Source: Clostridia bacterium
Lineage (GTDB): Bacteria > Bacillota > Clostridia > Christensenellales > Aristaeellaceae
NCBI GenBank assembly: GCA_017410455.1
Contig: JAFQQT010000004.1
Coordinates: 62,001-126,000 of the forward strand
Direction: 5' to 3'
Length of the DNA stretch: 64,000 nucleotides
The translations under genes were made by a program, and so were the position numbers. Below are positions 1 to 8,408 of the stretch, one piece after another (position 1 is the stretch's first letter; the number at the start of each line of letters is the position of its first letter). The notes beneath the pieces are model-generated. The model did no database searches. It saw nothing but the letters and a program-made list of their open reading frames with translations, and was not told the DNA's origin.

Positions 1-22
1 CTACCAACTGAGCTAAAGGTGC
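1..22 (-). tRNA. tRNA, 5' part only (window edge)
   Basis: On the minus strand the sequence reads as a tRNA 5' acceptor strand followed by the invariant D-arm GCTCAGTTGGTAG, beginning at position 22. Only the acceptor strand and D-arm are inside the window, so the anticodon is not visible. The GCACC start resembles many Bacillota tRNA-Lys genes, but that is only a resemblance. Confidence 0.8.
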
Positions 23-159
23 ACATTGTTGTCGCTTCAAGCGGTCAACAGAAGATATTATACATCGTATTCTTGATTTGTCAATACCTTTTTTGCAATT
101 TTCTCGAAAAAATCGTTACGATTTCCCGCCCGTTCTGCATGCCGGGAAACCAGCAAAAA

Positions 160-183
160 ACTCCCGGCAGCATCGCCGGGAGT
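160..183 (-). terminator. Rho-independent terminator after the ferredoxin gene (bidirectional)
   Basis: A perfect ACTCCCGGC/GCCGGGAGT stem has a run of A on its left and of T on its right. It can therefore end transcription in both directions. On the minus strand it lies just downstream of the ferredoxin stop codon. Confidence 0.8.
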
Positions 184-205
184 CTTTTTGCATGATTGCT
201 CCGGA

Positions 206-376
206 TTACTCAGCCTCGGGAGCGCCAACGGGGCAGGCATCAGCGCAAGCGCCGCAGTCGATGCACAGTTCCGCGTTGATCTCGTACTTGCCGTCACCCT
301 CGGTGATAGCGGAAACGGGGCAGCCCTCGGCACAGGCGCCGCAGGAGATGCAAGCATCGTTAATCTTGTAAGCCAT
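206..376 (-). CDS. 2x[4Fe-4S] ferredoxin
   Basis: This 56-residue protein is a clostridial-type bacterial ferredoxin, a soluble low-potential electron carrier for enzymes such as pyruvate:ferredoxin oxidoreductase. Two Cys clusters of the form CxxCxxCxxxCP are visible, one near residues 9-20 (CISCGACAEGCP) and one near 38-49 (CIDCGACADACP), which would bind two [4Fe-4S] clusters. The start is MAYK at 376, because AAGGAGG lies 7 bases upstream; a longer reading frame begins at 403 but has no ribosome binding site. It is a single-gene unit with its own promoter, a palindromic operator-like sequence and a terminator. Confidence 0.95.
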   Translation of the reverse strand: MAYKINDACISCGACAEGCPVSAITEGDGKYEINAELCIDCGACADACPVGAPEAE

Positions 377-415
377 GGTGTTACCTCCTTCAATATCACG
401 CAATTGCTGCGTTCT

Positions 416-432
416 GGTGATATGATATCACC
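416..432. promoter_or_regulatory. 17-bp perfect palindrome over the ferredoxin -10 box
   Basis: GGTGATATgATATCACC is a perfect inverted repeat with 8-base arms around one central base. It fully contains the -10 hexamer of the ferredoxin promoter, the classic position for a repressor operator. The cognate regulator is not identifiable from the window. Confidence 0.55.
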
Positions 433-450
433 ATCTGTCCGAAAAATCAA
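422..450 (-). promoter_or_regulatory. Ferredoxin promoter
   Basis: On the minus strand TTGATT is followed after 17 bases by TATCAT, a good sigma-A match, about 45 bases before the ferredoxin start. The -35 box is bracketed by a direct repeat TGTCCGAA at 436-443 and 457-464, spaced 21 bases (two helical turns), which may be a further protein-binding element. Confidence 0.6.
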
Positions 451-511
451 GTGTTTTGTCCGAATTTACTGTATTTTCAGCGTTCCTTTGGTTAGATATT
501 CCTAACTCTAA

Positions 512-1834
512 TCAGGCTTCGCTATCCCGCTTTTCGACCGCATCGGCCATCGCCTTTGCCAGCGCGGCCTTCCAGCCTGAAGCTGCGGGGCGCTGGGCAG
601 GAGCCGGCTTTTCAGGCTGTGCAGGCTTCGTGCTTTCAGCGGATGCGGGCTTCTCCGCCTTCTGCGGAGCAGGCGCCGGCTGCTTCGCGGGCTCTGCGGC
701 GGCAGGCGTCACAGGCTTTTCGGCCGCAGGCGTCTCCTGCACAGGGTTCTGCCTTCCGGTGTGCTCATCCGCCTTATCCTTATGCCGGGAAGGCCGTTCC
801 CCACCCTGCGCATCAGGATTTGCGCCCTCCGCCTTTGCACGGGATTCACCACGCTTTTCGCGGCGCTCGGCAGCAGCATCGTCCCGGCGCTGTTTGTGGG
901 GCTTCTCGCGGCGCTGGCGGGGGGCAGGCTGCTCATCAGGGTTCGCTGCCGGCGCATCGTCATTGCGCACAGGCGCGTACTCCTGCAGGGCCTCGGTTTC
1001 CTCCGGCTGCGGAGTGCGGGACGCCTGACCCAGGCGCTGTACATCCGTCATGGGATAATCGCGCATCTCGTGGCCATCCCCCTTGCGCACGCGAACGCGC
1101 ACGGTCTCGCGGATGACGTTCAGGTCCGTCACCACACCCACGCCGTCAGGGGTCATGACCTCCTTGCCCACCTTGGGCATCTGCTTGCGGACTGCTTCGT
1201 ACTGATCCTGCTCGTACTTCAGGCAGCACATCAGGCGGCCGCAGATGCCGCTGATCTTGGTTGGATTGAGCGAAAGGCTCTGCTCCTTGGCCATCTTGAT
1301 GGACACGGGCTGGAAATCGCTCAGGAACGCGCCGCAGCAGATCTGCCGGCCACAGGGGCCCAGGCCGCCCAGCATCTTCGCCTCGTCGCGCACGCCAATC
1401 TGGCGCAGCTCAATGCGGGTCTTGAACACGCCCGCCAGATCCTTTACCAGCGCGCGGAAGTCAACGCGACCGTTCGCCGTGAAGTAGAAGAGGATCTTGC
1501 TGTTGTCGAATGTGGACTCCACCCGCACAAGTTTCATATCCAGCTTGTGCTCGGCGATCTTCTTCTGGCAGACGCGGTGCGCTTCCCGCTCAGAGGCGTG
1601 GTTCTCTTCGTTCCGGCGGATATCCTCCGCCGTCGCGATGTGTACAACCGGGCGAAGAGGGGTATCCAGCGTGGTTTCGTCGATCTCCTTGAGGGTTGTC
1701 ACGGTTTCTGCGAACTCGAGTCCCCGGGAGGTCTCCACGATCACATAGTCGCCCGGCGTGGGCCAGAGCGCACCGGGATCAAAAAAGTACAGCTTTCCGT
1801 CATTACGGAAACGGACGCCAATCACGTTGACCAT
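512..1834 (-). CDS. ricT: RicT/YaaT, PSP1-domain protein of the RicAFT complex
   Basis: The protein has 440 residues. The first 260 or so match the PSP1/RicT family, which with RicA and RicF forms an Fe-S complex needed for RNase Y-dependent mRNA maturation and for competence and sporulation in Bacillus. The family's cysteine pairs are present (CGRQICC at 161-167 and CGRLMCC at 198-204), the likely cluster ligands. Residues from about 275 to the end are a low-complexity Ala/Pro/Lys/Glu-rich tail that the Bacillus protein lacks. The start at 1834 follows TGGAGG and overlaps the end of holB by 13 bases, the conserved holB-ricT order. RicA and RicF are not in this window. Confidence 0.92.
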   Translation of the reverse strand: MVNVIGVRFRNDGKLYFFDPGALWPTPGDYVIVETSRGLEFAETVTTLKEIDETTLDTPLRPVVHIATAEDIRRNEENHASEREAHRVCQKKIAEHKLDMKLVRVESTFDNSKILFYFTANGRVDFRALVKDLAGVFKTRIELRQIGVRDEAKMLGGLGPCGRQICCGAFLSDFQPVSIKMAKEQSLSLNPTKISGICGRLMCCLKYEQDQYEAVRKQMPKVGKEVMTPDGVGVVTDLNVIRETVRVRVRKGDGHEMRDYPMTDVQRLGQASRTPQPEETEALQEYAPVRNDDAPAANPDEQPAPRQRREKPHKQRRDDAAAERREKRGESRAKAEGANPDAQGGERPSRHKDKADEHTGRQNPVQETPAAEKPVTPAAAEPAKQPAPAPQKAEKPASAESTKPAQPEKPAPAQRPAASGWKAALAKAMADAVEKRDSEA

Positions 1835-2880
1835 TTGCTCTTTTCCTCCATCATGCGCAGGAGCAGCTTTTCCAGCGCAGCCTGCCATGTCACCTGACTC
1901 AGACGCAGGCGGCGTACATCGCACACCGCGTCCAATAACCTGATAAACGCTGCCAGCTCAGCTGAAGCAGCCATATTGCGCCACTCGGGCGGGTAATCAC
2001 GGATCATCGCGTCGCTCTGCCGCCCCAGGCGGACGAGCAGAAGCGTGCGGATCATGTCCTCCAGGGCTGAAAGCAGGGCATCCGCATCATCCTTGCGCTC
2101 CTTCCATGCATTGGAAACGCGCAGGATCTCGCCTCGTGACGGCAGGTCCAGGAAATCATGCAGGACTTCCTCCCGCAGCTTCCAGAAGTCCTCATCCGCC
2201 GCGATGCTCAGCGCGCGACCGATCGAACCCCCGCATGCCGCAACAGCCCGCTCCGCCATGTCCCGGCTGACGCCGCGATGCTGGATCACCTTGAGGATGT
2301 ACGCATCCTCCCACGGGTGCAGCTTCATCGCCCGGCAGCGGCTGACGATGGTATCCAGCAGCAGCTCCGGCGCGTCCGTCAGCAGCAGGAAGATGGTGCC
2401 GTCCATCGGCTCTTCAAGCGTCTTGAGCAGCGCGTTGGCCGCCTGCGGATTCATGCGATCCGCCTGCTCGATGATGACGATGCGGCGGCCTCCGGCAAAG
2501 GTATGCTGCCCGACAAGCCCCAGCAGATAGCGCATCTCAGCCACGGGAATGAGCTTGCGCCCCCGCTCCACGTCAGGGCAGAGCGGCTCGCCCGGACGTT
2601 CGATGATCACGTCCGGATGGTTCCCGTCCGCCACCTGCTGGCAGGAAGGACAGACGCCACAGGGCTTTTCGACCCCGGTGCACAGCAGGTGCTGCGCCAT
2701 CAGACGCGCCAGCGTGCGCTTGCCGATCCCTTCCGGGCCGCTGATCAGGTACGCGTGGACGAAGGTCCCGTCCCGGAGCGTCCGCATCATTCCCTCATAC
2801 AGCGCGCCCTGCCCGGCGAAATCAGACAGACTCGGCACACCCGGGTTTTCCAACATCTCAGCCATGCTCAGCGCCCTCAC
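1822..2880 (-). CDS. holB: DNA polymerase III delta' subunit
   Basis: This 352-residue AAA+ clamp-loader subunit helps load the beta clamp during replication. A Walker A-like loop (GPEGIGKRT, about residues 49-57), a zinc-binding group (CTGVEKPCGVCPSC, about 72-85), and the sensor-1 and arginine-finger region near SRC are visible. The GTG start at 2880 forms a GTGA overlap with the stop codon in the C-terminal frame of the yaaQ remnant upstream, implying translational coupling inherited from the usual yaaQ-holB-ricT order. An in-frame ATG five codons later is the alternative start. Confidence 0.95.
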   Translation of the reverse strand: MRALSMAEMLENPGVPSLSDFAGQGALYEGMMRTLRDGTFVHAYLISGPEGIGKRTLARLMAQHLLCTGVEKPCGVCPSCQQVADGNHPDVIIERPGEPLCPDVERGRKLIPVAEMRYLLGLVGQHTFAGGRRIVIIEQADRMNPQAANALLKTLEEPMDGTIFLLLTDAPELLLDTIVSRCRAMKLHPWEDAYILKVIQHRGVSRDMAERAVAACGGSIGRALSIAADEDFWKLREEVLHDFLDLPSRGEILRVSNAWKERKDDADALLSALEDMIRTLLLVRLGRQSDAMIRDYPPEWRNMAASAELAAFIRLLDAVCDVRRLRLSQVTWQAALEKLLLRMMEEKSKWST

Positions 2881-3064
2881 AGCTTCACAAACTGCTCCAA
2901 CGGCAGCGCAAATTCCGTCGCGCCGCCGACTATCACTTTCAGCAGACAGGAGGTCTGCCCGGACGAGCCCGCTGTGGCAGGCAGCGTCGAATGCGTGGTG
3001 ACCATAGCTTTCTGCGCCTGCACAGATGCTTATTCACATCCATGGGCACAAGGACCAGCTTCAT
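2877..3064 (-). pseudogene. Remnant of a PstA/DarA (YaaQ) c-di-AMP receptor gene
   Basis: After GGAGG, an ATG at 3064 opens MKLVLVPMDVNKHL, which resembles the YaaQ/PstA N-terminus (MKLIIA.VQD.D..RL). In a different frame, ending at the TGA at 2877-2879, the sequence reads ..LKVIVGGATEFALPLEQF.., which matches the family C-terminus (VEVxVGGATVFVxPVExF). The two ends are out of frame. About 50 codons that hold the core of the fold and most of the c-di-AMP pocket are missing. The location directly before holB-ricT is where yaaQ (with yaaR in Bacillus) sits in Bacillota. The promoter, ribosome binding site and stop/start overlap with holB survive, so the locus now acts as a leader for holB. Confidence 0.7.
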
Positions 3065-3109
3065 GGCGCTGCCTCCTGCATGCGTTACGCCCTGAGGGCA
3101 TACATATTC

Positions 3110-3138
3110 AGTATAGCGCATCTGCCCGAAAAAAGCAA
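3110..3138 (-). promoter_or_regulatory. Promoter for the yaaQ remnant-holB-ricT unit
   Basis: On the minus strand TTGCTT is followed after 17 bases by TATACT, placed about 45 bases upstream of the remnant ATG. It is the only good sigma-A-like pair before holB. Confidence 0.5.
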
Positions 3139-3164
3139 GATGTACATCTCATGCACACAAAAAA

Positions 3165-3184
3165 CCGGACGGAGAGCCGTCCGG
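3165..3184 (-). terminator. Terminator after purC
   Basis: The stem CCGGACGG/CCGTCCGG with a 4-base loop is followed on the minus strand by a run of T, immediately after the purC stop codon. Confidence 0.8.
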
Positions 3185-3193
3185 AAAACTGTG

Positions 3194-3904
3194 TCACTCG
3201 CCCATCATCCTGTGCAGCAGATCCTGGTATGCCTGCTCCACATTGCCCAGATCGCGGCGGAAGCGGTCGATGTCCATCGGCTCGTGGGTTCTGGAGTCCC
3301 AGAAACGGGCCGTATCCGGAGAGATCTCGTCTGCCAGGATGATCTGCCCGTCCCAGCGGCCGAACTCAACCTTGAAGTCCACCAGCTCCACGCCGATTTC
3401 CGCCATGTATTCAGACACGATCCGGTTGATTTCCAGCGCCGTATCAACGATGTAGCGCATCTCCTGCTGCGTCGCCAGATGAAGGGCGGCAGCATGGGTG
3501 CCGTTGATGAGTGGATTATCCAGATACTCGTCGCGGAGCTCAAACTCGACAATGGGGCTGTCCAGCTTCGTGCCCGTTGCCAGGCCGATGCGCTTGGCCA
3601 GCGATCCGGCAACACGATTGCGAACCTTCACCGCAATGGGGATGATCTCGCACCTGTGCACAAGGGATTGCCGCGCGTCCAGCGTGCGGATGAAATGGGT
3701 GCGGATCCCGTGCTGGTGCAGCATCTCATACAGATGCGCACAGACGGCGTTGTTCACCTCACCCTTGCCCAGGATGCGCCCGCGCTTGAGCCCGCGGAAG
3801 GCCAGCGCTTCATCCTTGAAGTACACCACCGCAGTATCAGGATCGTTGGTCTCATAGACCCGCTTGCCCTTGCCCTCTGTCAACAGCTTGCCAATCTCCA
3901 CCAT
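3194..3904 (-). CDS. purC: Phosphoribosylaminoimidazole-succinocarboxamide synthase (SAICAR synthetase)
   Basis: PurC joins aspartate to CAIR using ATP in purine synthesis. The 236 residues match the usual bacterial length. The N-terminal LLTEGKGKRVYE nucleotide-binding segment, the central RNRVAGSLAKR region and VDFKVEFGR..LADEISPDT near residues 175-200 are all present. The start at 3904 follows a GGAGAGGGAG sequence. It stands alone with its own promoter and terminator and no other pur gene nearby, so it is a detached member of the pathway. A leader of about 120 bases precedes it, but I did not recognise a PurR box or purine riboswitch. Confidence 0.96.
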   Translation of the reverse strand: MVEIGKLLTEGKGKRVYETNDPDTAVVYFKDEALAFRGLKRGRILGKGEVNNAVCAHLYEMLHQHGIRTHFIRTLDARQSLVHRCEIIPIAVKVRNRVAGSLAKRIGLATGTKLDSPIVEFELRDEYLDNPLINGTHAAALHLATQQEMRYIVDTALEINRIVSEYMAEIGVELVDFKVEFGRWDGQIILADEISPDTARFWDSRTHEPMDIDRFRRDLGNVEQAYQDLLHRMMGE

Positions 3905-4226
3905 GCTGGTACGCTCCCTCTCCTCAGATCATTGCAGTCCGCCATGCCGGCAGATGTATCATCCGCTGGATAATCCAAATATATCCGCAAGGAAAACCGA
4001 ACATTTTCGGTTACCAACCGGATAATGAATTATTCTATCACCTTTTCCGGTGTTGAACAAGTCCTGCGACATGTTTTCATCACTTTTTGTGAACTCTTAA
4101 CGAATCGCAAGATTCATAGCATTGGGAATTGACGAAGTTTCCCCCTGTTTTGCTTGCTCACGTTTGTACATTCTGCATGGATGACAAGATTCGGGAAGCG
4201 TCCGCTGAATCAGGAATGTTCGTCTT
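3905..4226. other. Intergenic region between thiN and purC
   Basis: This 322-base stretch holds no convincing gene. It contains the purC promoter and, in the purC leader, a small hairpin ACCGAA-aatg-TTCGGT at about 4000-4013 (minus strand) followed by TTTTCC, which could be a weak attenuator. It also has a short GAATC/GATTC stem near 4102-4115. No clear terminator for thiN was found. Confidence 0.4.
4032..4060 (-). promoter_or_regulatory. purC promoter
   Basis: On the minus strand TTGTTC, 17 bases and TAGAAT form a sigma-A-like promoter. It would give a leader of about 120 bases before purC. Confidence 0.45.
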
Positions 4227-4853
4227 TCAGCAGCAGTCGCCGCTGATGCAGACCACAAGCAGCCCATCCGAAAAGGACAGCCTGGCTTCCCCGTCGACCC
4301 ATTCGTTGCTGCACCCCAGGGGGTAATCATGCCTGAGCGCCGCGTTCTCCAGGGTCCACATGGTGCCGCTGAGGGTAACGCCAGACACCTCTGGCGTGTA
4401 CGCGAGGAGCGAAAACTTCCTGCCGGCAACGGGCCGGAAGCTGTAGTCGCCAGGCGCAAGGACAGTGACACGGTTCTGTCCATCACAGAGCCAGACCCGC
4501 TCACCCCGTTTGGCACAATCAGCCGCGCACTGCAGCGCCGCCAGCGTATGATCGAAGCGGCCGCCGATCGCACCAGCCACGATGAACTCCCTGTACCCCC
4601 GCTGTCGGCCCATCCCGATGCATACGGCAAGGTCGGTGTCATCCTTGTGAACCGGCAGCTGGATGACTTCCCTGCCCTGCGGCACATAGCCGAGCGAATC
4701 GAAATCGCCGATGGTTACGTCCGGTACGATCCCATGGGACATGGCCGCCCGATACCCGCCATCGGCGCAGATCAGCAGATCGCCTTCGCCCTTGCGCAGC
4801 CAGGCCGACTCTTCACCGGCGTACAGGGGCGTAATGATGATGCACCTCGCCAT
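4227..4853 (-). CDS. thiN: Thiamine pyrophosphokinase
   Basis: The 208-residue protein transfers pyrophosphate from ATP to thiamine. Family signatures are CADGGYRAA (about residues 30-38), the TIGDFDSLG motif (about 46-54), the KDDTDLAVC motif (about 70-78) and GAIGGRFDHTLA (about 93-104), whose acidic residues bind Mg and the nucleotide. The start at 4853 is preceded by GGAGGAGACAGG. It lies downstream of ispH-rpsA on the same strand but behind a terminator, so it may depend on read-through. No thiamine riboswitch (THI box) was seen. Confidence 0.93.
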   Translation of the reverse strand: MARCIIITPLYAGEESAWLRKGEGDLLICADGGYRAAMSHGIVPDVTIGDFDSLGYVPQGREVIQLPVHKDDTDLAVCIGMGRQRGYREFIVAGAIGGRFDHTLAALQCAADCAKRGERVWLCDGQNRVTVLAPGDYSFRPVAGRKFSLLAYTPEVSGVTLSGTMWTLENAALRHDYPLGCSNEWVDGEARLSFSDGLLVVCISGDCC

Positions 4854-4885
4854 ACCCTGTCTCCTCCATTCATTCAAACACAAAA

Positions 4886-4912
4886 CCGGAGGCAAGCCAG
4901 GCCTGCCTCCGG
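4886..4912 (-). terminator. Terminator after ispH-rpsA
   Basis: The inverted repeat CCGGAGGC/GCCTCCGG with an 11-base loop is followed on the minus strand by TTTTG, just past the ispH-rpsA stop. Confidence 0.75.
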
Positions 4913-4925
4913 AAATGTTAATGGA

Positions 4926-6875
4926 TTACTCCTCGGAAGAGAACTCAGTCACGTTCTCAGCCTCGGCCTCGTCAACCACGGGCTCGATCTCCTCGTCGAA
5001 GACCTCGTCCTCGATGGCCTGACGGATGGACAGGGAGATGCGCTTCTTGTCGGTGTCCACGCTCAGAACCTTCACGCGCACGATCTGACCAGCCTGCACG
5101 GCGTCGGTCACCTTGCTGATGTGGGTGGTGGAGCACTGGGAGATATGCACCAGGCCGTCCAGGCCAGGCTGGAGCTCGACGAAGGCGCCGAAGTCAACAG
5201 TGCGCAGGACCTTGCCCTCAACGATGCAGCCCTCGGGGTAACGCTCGGCGGCGTTGTCCCAGGGACGGGGCTGGAGCTGCTTGTAGCCCAGCTGGATGCG
5301 CTTGCGCTCGGGATCCAGGTTCAGCACGACCACGTCGATCTCCTGGTTGGGCTTGACGACCTCGCTGGGATGGCCAACGCGCACCCAGGACAGGTCGGTG
5401 ATGTGGATCAGGCCGTCCACGCCGCCCACGTCCACGAAGGCGCCGAAGTTGGTCAGGCGACGAACCACACCGTGGATGATGATGCCCTTCTCCAGACGCT
5501 CCCAGGCAGCCTTCTCCTTGGCGGCAGTCTCCTCGACGATGACAGCCTTGCGGGAGGCGACGATGCGCTTCTTCTTCTCATCGACCTCGATGATCTTCAG
5601 GCGCATGTCCTTGCCGACGAACTCACCGATCTTCTCGACGTAGTGCTGAGCCAGCTGAGAAGCGGGCACGAAGGCGCGCACGCCTTCCACGTCGCAGATA
5701 AGGCCGCCCTTGACGGCTTCCTTGCCAACGCCCTCGACGTACTCGCCGGCGGCATGCTTGACCATGAGGGCTTCCCAGGCCTTGCGGTTGACGATGTTGC
5801 GCTGGGACAGAACGACGTTGCCATCGCCGTCATTGACCTTGACGACTTCGGCTTCGATCTCGTCGCCTTCCTTGACGTCTTCCTGCGTCAGGTCGGACAT
5901 CTTGATGACGCCATCGCTCTTGTAGCCGATGCTGACAACAACAGCATCCTCACGGACAAGGATCACCTTGCCGGTGACGTTCTGGCCGGGACGGATGCGG
6001 GTCATGCTCGCATCGATCACGTCCATGGTGAACTCGGTGTTCTGAATGTCGGTCATGTGAGTGTAAACCTCCTCTAATGAACCAGCCGGCGTGGAAGCGC
6101 CAGCGGTTATTCCAATGAAATCGGATTCCGTATTTGCAAAGGCAGGCGGGATCTCCGCCGCGCACTCTACCTGAATGGTTCGGGGGCACAGGGCCTTGCA
6201 GGCCGCATAGAGCTTCTGCGTGTTGGCGCTTGCATGGCCGCCAACGACGATCATCGCGTCCGCCCGGGCTGCAAGCTCCTTGGCTTCGCGCTGCCGCACG
6301 GGCGTTGCGTTGCAGATGGTGCAGTGCTCCCTGAGCTGCCTGACCTTCTGGCGCAGGATGGCCGTGATGGCCTCCCACCTTTCCGGCGGATAGGTGGTCT
6401 GCGCCGCAGCGATGGCGCAGGGCATTTCCGGCAATGCCGCGGCTTCTTCTTCCGTCGCCACGACATACACATCCCCGCAGGCCCATCCGCAGGTGCCCTT
6501 CACCTCCGGATGCTCCCTTTCCCCCACCATGATCACCGGGGTGCCATCCGCCGTGCCATCGGCAACAATCTGATGCAGCCGGGCAACGAAGGGGCAAGTC
6601 AGATCAATGATCGGGCTGCCGCAGTCGGCAAGCGCCGCAAGCACGTCCGGCGAAACGCCGTGGCTGCGGATGAGCACCTGTCGCCCCTGCGCCTCCTCCG
6701 GGGTGTGAATCGGGGGTACGCCGCGCTCGCGGAGCATGTCCACCACCACAGGGTTGTGAGCCAGCTCACCCAGCGTGCAGCTCGGCACGCCCGAAGCTGC
6801 AACACGCATCGCTTCTTCCACCGCACGGCGGACGCCCATGCAGAAACCTGCGTGAGCAGCGACCTCAATCGGCAT
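4926..6875 (-). CDS. ispH: IspH (HMBPP reductase) fused to 30S ribosomal protein S1
   Basis: This 649-residue fusion has two parts. Residues 1 to about 285 are 4-hydroxy-3-methylbut-2-enyl diphosphate reductase, the last step of the MEP isoprenoid pathway. Its cluster cysteines lie in [10 protein letters not shown] (Cys12), the TCPFV segment and the TICNAT segment. Residues from about 300 carry four S1 RNA-binding domains, beginning near [12 protein letters not shown], then [30 protein letters not shown] and [14 protein letters not shown], with an acidic tail. The same fusion is known in many Clostridia, so this is one gene rather than an assembly error. The start at 6875 follows AAAGGATG. 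ispE in this window belongs to the same pathway. Confidence 0.96.
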   Translation of the reverse strand: MPIEVAAHAGFCMGVRRAVEEAMRVAASGVPSCTLGELAHNPVVVDMLRERGVPPIHTPEEAQGRQVLIRSHGVSPDVLAALADCGSPIIDLTCPFVARLHQIVADGTADGTPVIMVGEREHPEVKGTCGWACGDVYVVATEEEAAALPEMPCAIAAAQTTYPPERWEAITAILRQKVRQLREHCTICNATPVRQREAKELAARADAMIVVGGHASANTQKLYAACKALCPRTIQVECAAEIPPAFANTESDFIGITAGASTPAGSLEEVYTHMTDIQNTEFTMDVIDASMTRIRPGQNVTGKVILVREDAVVVSIGYKSDGVIKMSDLTQEDVKEGDEIEAEVVKVNDGDGNVVLSQRNIVNRKAWEALMVKHAAGEYVEGVGKEAVKGGLICDVEGVRAFVPASQLAQHYVEKIGEFVGKDMRLKIIEVDEKKKRIVASRKAVIVEETAAKEKAAWERLEKGIIIHGVVRRLTNFGAFVDVGGVDGLIHITDLSWVRVGHPSEVVKPNQEIDVVVLNLDPERKRIQLGYKQLQPRPWDNAAERYPEGCIVEGKVLRTVDFGAFVELQPGLDGLVHISQCSTTHISKVTDAVQAGQIVRVKVLSVDTDKKRISLSIRQAIEDEVFDEEIEPVVDEAEAENVTEFSSEE

Positions 6876-7061
6876 GCGATCCGCATCCTTTCAAAGCGCA
6901 ATTCTTGCGAAAATGCTCTGTTAGAAGATAATTCGCCATCCTTTTCCGGATTCCTGCTTGATTTTCAAAAAAATCGAAAAAAATTTTAGCAGAAAATTCA
7001 GGAGTCTTTCCCTATCCCGGAATCGGCAGGGCTTTCACTATTTGGCGGCGCTGGCTTCTGC

Positions 7062-7715
7062 TCACGCCTTCGTGTGTGCCGCGTGCATCTCGGCGTAGAC
7101 CTGCGTGATGCGCTGCAGGAGCTGATCGCAGGTATCCTTGTTGACGCCCTGGGCACGCAGGTCCTCCGTGGGGATCGCCTCGCCCACATAGACATGCAGG
7201 CGGCGGAAGAAACCCACCTTGCCAGCAATGTATACAGGGATGACAGGCACGCGGCTGCGCAGGGCAATCAGGCCGATGCCGCTCTCCATCTCGGTCATCA
7301 GCCCTTCATGATGGCGCGTGCCCTCGGGGAAGATGCCCAGGATGCCGCCTTCCCGCGTGACGCGCATGCAGGCGCGCATGGCTTCCATATCGCTGTTGTG
7401 GCGGTCAACGGGGATCATGTTCATGTTGTTGAAGGCTGCGGCGACCAGCTTGTTCTTCCACAGTTCCTTCTTACCGATGAAGCGCACCTGGTGCTTCGGC
7501 ACGGCAACACCCATGATGACGGGGTCGAACATGGAGGTGTGGTTGCCGATGAGGATGTAGGGCGGCTCTGCGTGCAGGCGCTCTGCGTTGTGGTACTTCA
7601 CCGGCAGGAAGGTCTTGAACAGCAGCGCGGCGATGGGCTTTGCCAGGCTGTACACCCAGGAGCGCTTTACCTTCCCGGAGGCCTTCTGCTCGGGCTTCTT
7701 CGCATTTTCACTCAT
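7062..7715 (-). CDS. plsC: 1-acyl-sn-glycerol-3-phosphate acyltransferase (PlsC family)
   Basis: The 217-residue membrane-associated enzyme acylates lysophosphatidic acid to phosphatidic acid. The catalytic HX4D motif NHTSMFDP (about residues 57-64) and the substrate-binding FPEGTR motif (about 127-132) are intact, and the N-terminal region is basic and hydrophobic. The start at 7715 overlaps the end of cmk by 8 bases. cmk followed by plsC is a common Bacillota arrangement, often with ispH next, as here. Confidence 0.94.
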   Translation of the reverse strand: MSENAKKPEQKASGKVKRSWVYSLAKPIAALLFKTFLPVKYHNAERLHAEPPYILIGNHTSMFDPVIMGVAVPKHQVRFIGKKELWKNKLVAAAFNNMNMIPVDRHNSDMEAMRACMRVTREGGILGIFPEGTRHHEGLMTEMESGIGLIALRSRVPVIPVYIAGKVGFFRRLHVYVGEAIPTEDLRAQGVNKDTCDQLLQRITQVYAEMHAAHTKA

Positions 7716-8382
7716 GGTACTTCTCCTTCACAATGCGCAGCACCGCCTCAACGGACTGCTCGAAATCAAGTTCCGTCGTGTCCAGGATGACCGCGTCCTC
7801 CGTGGGGCGCAGCGGGTCCACATCGCGGTTCATGTCCTGCTCGTCACGGGCGATCACGTCGGCAAGGACGGCCTCAAAGGGCGTTTCATCGCCCTTGCCG
7901 GTCATTTCCAGCCAGCGGCGGCGGGCGCGTGCCTCGGGCGAAGCCGTCAGGTAGATCTTCACCGGTGCATCCGGCAGCACGCGCAGGCAGATGTCGCGGC
8001 CGTCCACCAGCATGGGCGTAGTGGACGCGAGGCGCTGCTGCAGCGCCACCATCTCGCGGCGTACGCCCGCATAACGCCCCACAGCAGAGGCCGCCATGCT
8101 GACCTCAGGCGTGCGGATCAGACCCGTTACGTCGCGGCCATCCACCAGCGTGCGCTGGCCGAATTCGCTGTGGGCAACGGAAATATCGACAGCCCGCATC
8201 AGCTGCGTCACCGCCGCCTCGTCTTCAGGCGATATGCCGCGCTCGATGGCCGTCAGGCCCAGCGCACGATACATCGCACCCGTGTCCAGGTGCAGCACGC
8301 CCAGGCGGCGCGCAGCCTCACCTGCAATGCTGGACTTGCCAGCGCCGACAGGGCCGTCCATGGCAATATTCAGGATCATCAT
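7708..8382 (-). CDS. cmk: Cytidylate kinase
   Basis: The 224-residue enzyme phosphorylates CMP and dCMP with ATP. The P-loop GPVGAGKSS lies at residues 10-18, followed by LDTGAMYRA, the typical CMP-kinase sequence, and a C-terminal DTTELDFEQSVE segment. Two adjacent ATG codons at 8382 and 8379 are both possible starts, with GAGGGG about 9-12 bases upstream. It sits between hutP and plsC in one operon. Confidence 0.95.
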   Translation of the reverse strand: MMILNIAMDGPVGAGKSSIAGEAARRLGVLHLDTGAMYRALGLTAIERGISPEDEAAVTQLMRAVDISVAHSEFGQRTLVDGRDVTGLIRTPEVSMAASAVGRYAGVRREMVALQQRLASTTPMLVDGRDICLRVLPDAPVKIYLTASPEARARRRWLEMTGKGDETPFEAVLADVIARDEQDMNRDVDPLRPTEDAVILDTTELDFEQSVEAVLRIVKEKYHE

Positions 8383-8408
8383 GCTTCAATCCCCTCTGTC
8401 ATCTGCAA

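Noticed and set aside
4329-6077. Long open frame antisense to thiN and ispH-rpsA
   Set aside because: It covers two well supported genes on the other strand, and its product is a low-information Asp/Leu/His-rich shadow of the S1 repeats.
4926-6875. IspH-S1 fusion considered as a frameshift or assembly artefact
   Set aside because: The frame is continuous and the same fusion is well known in Clostridia.
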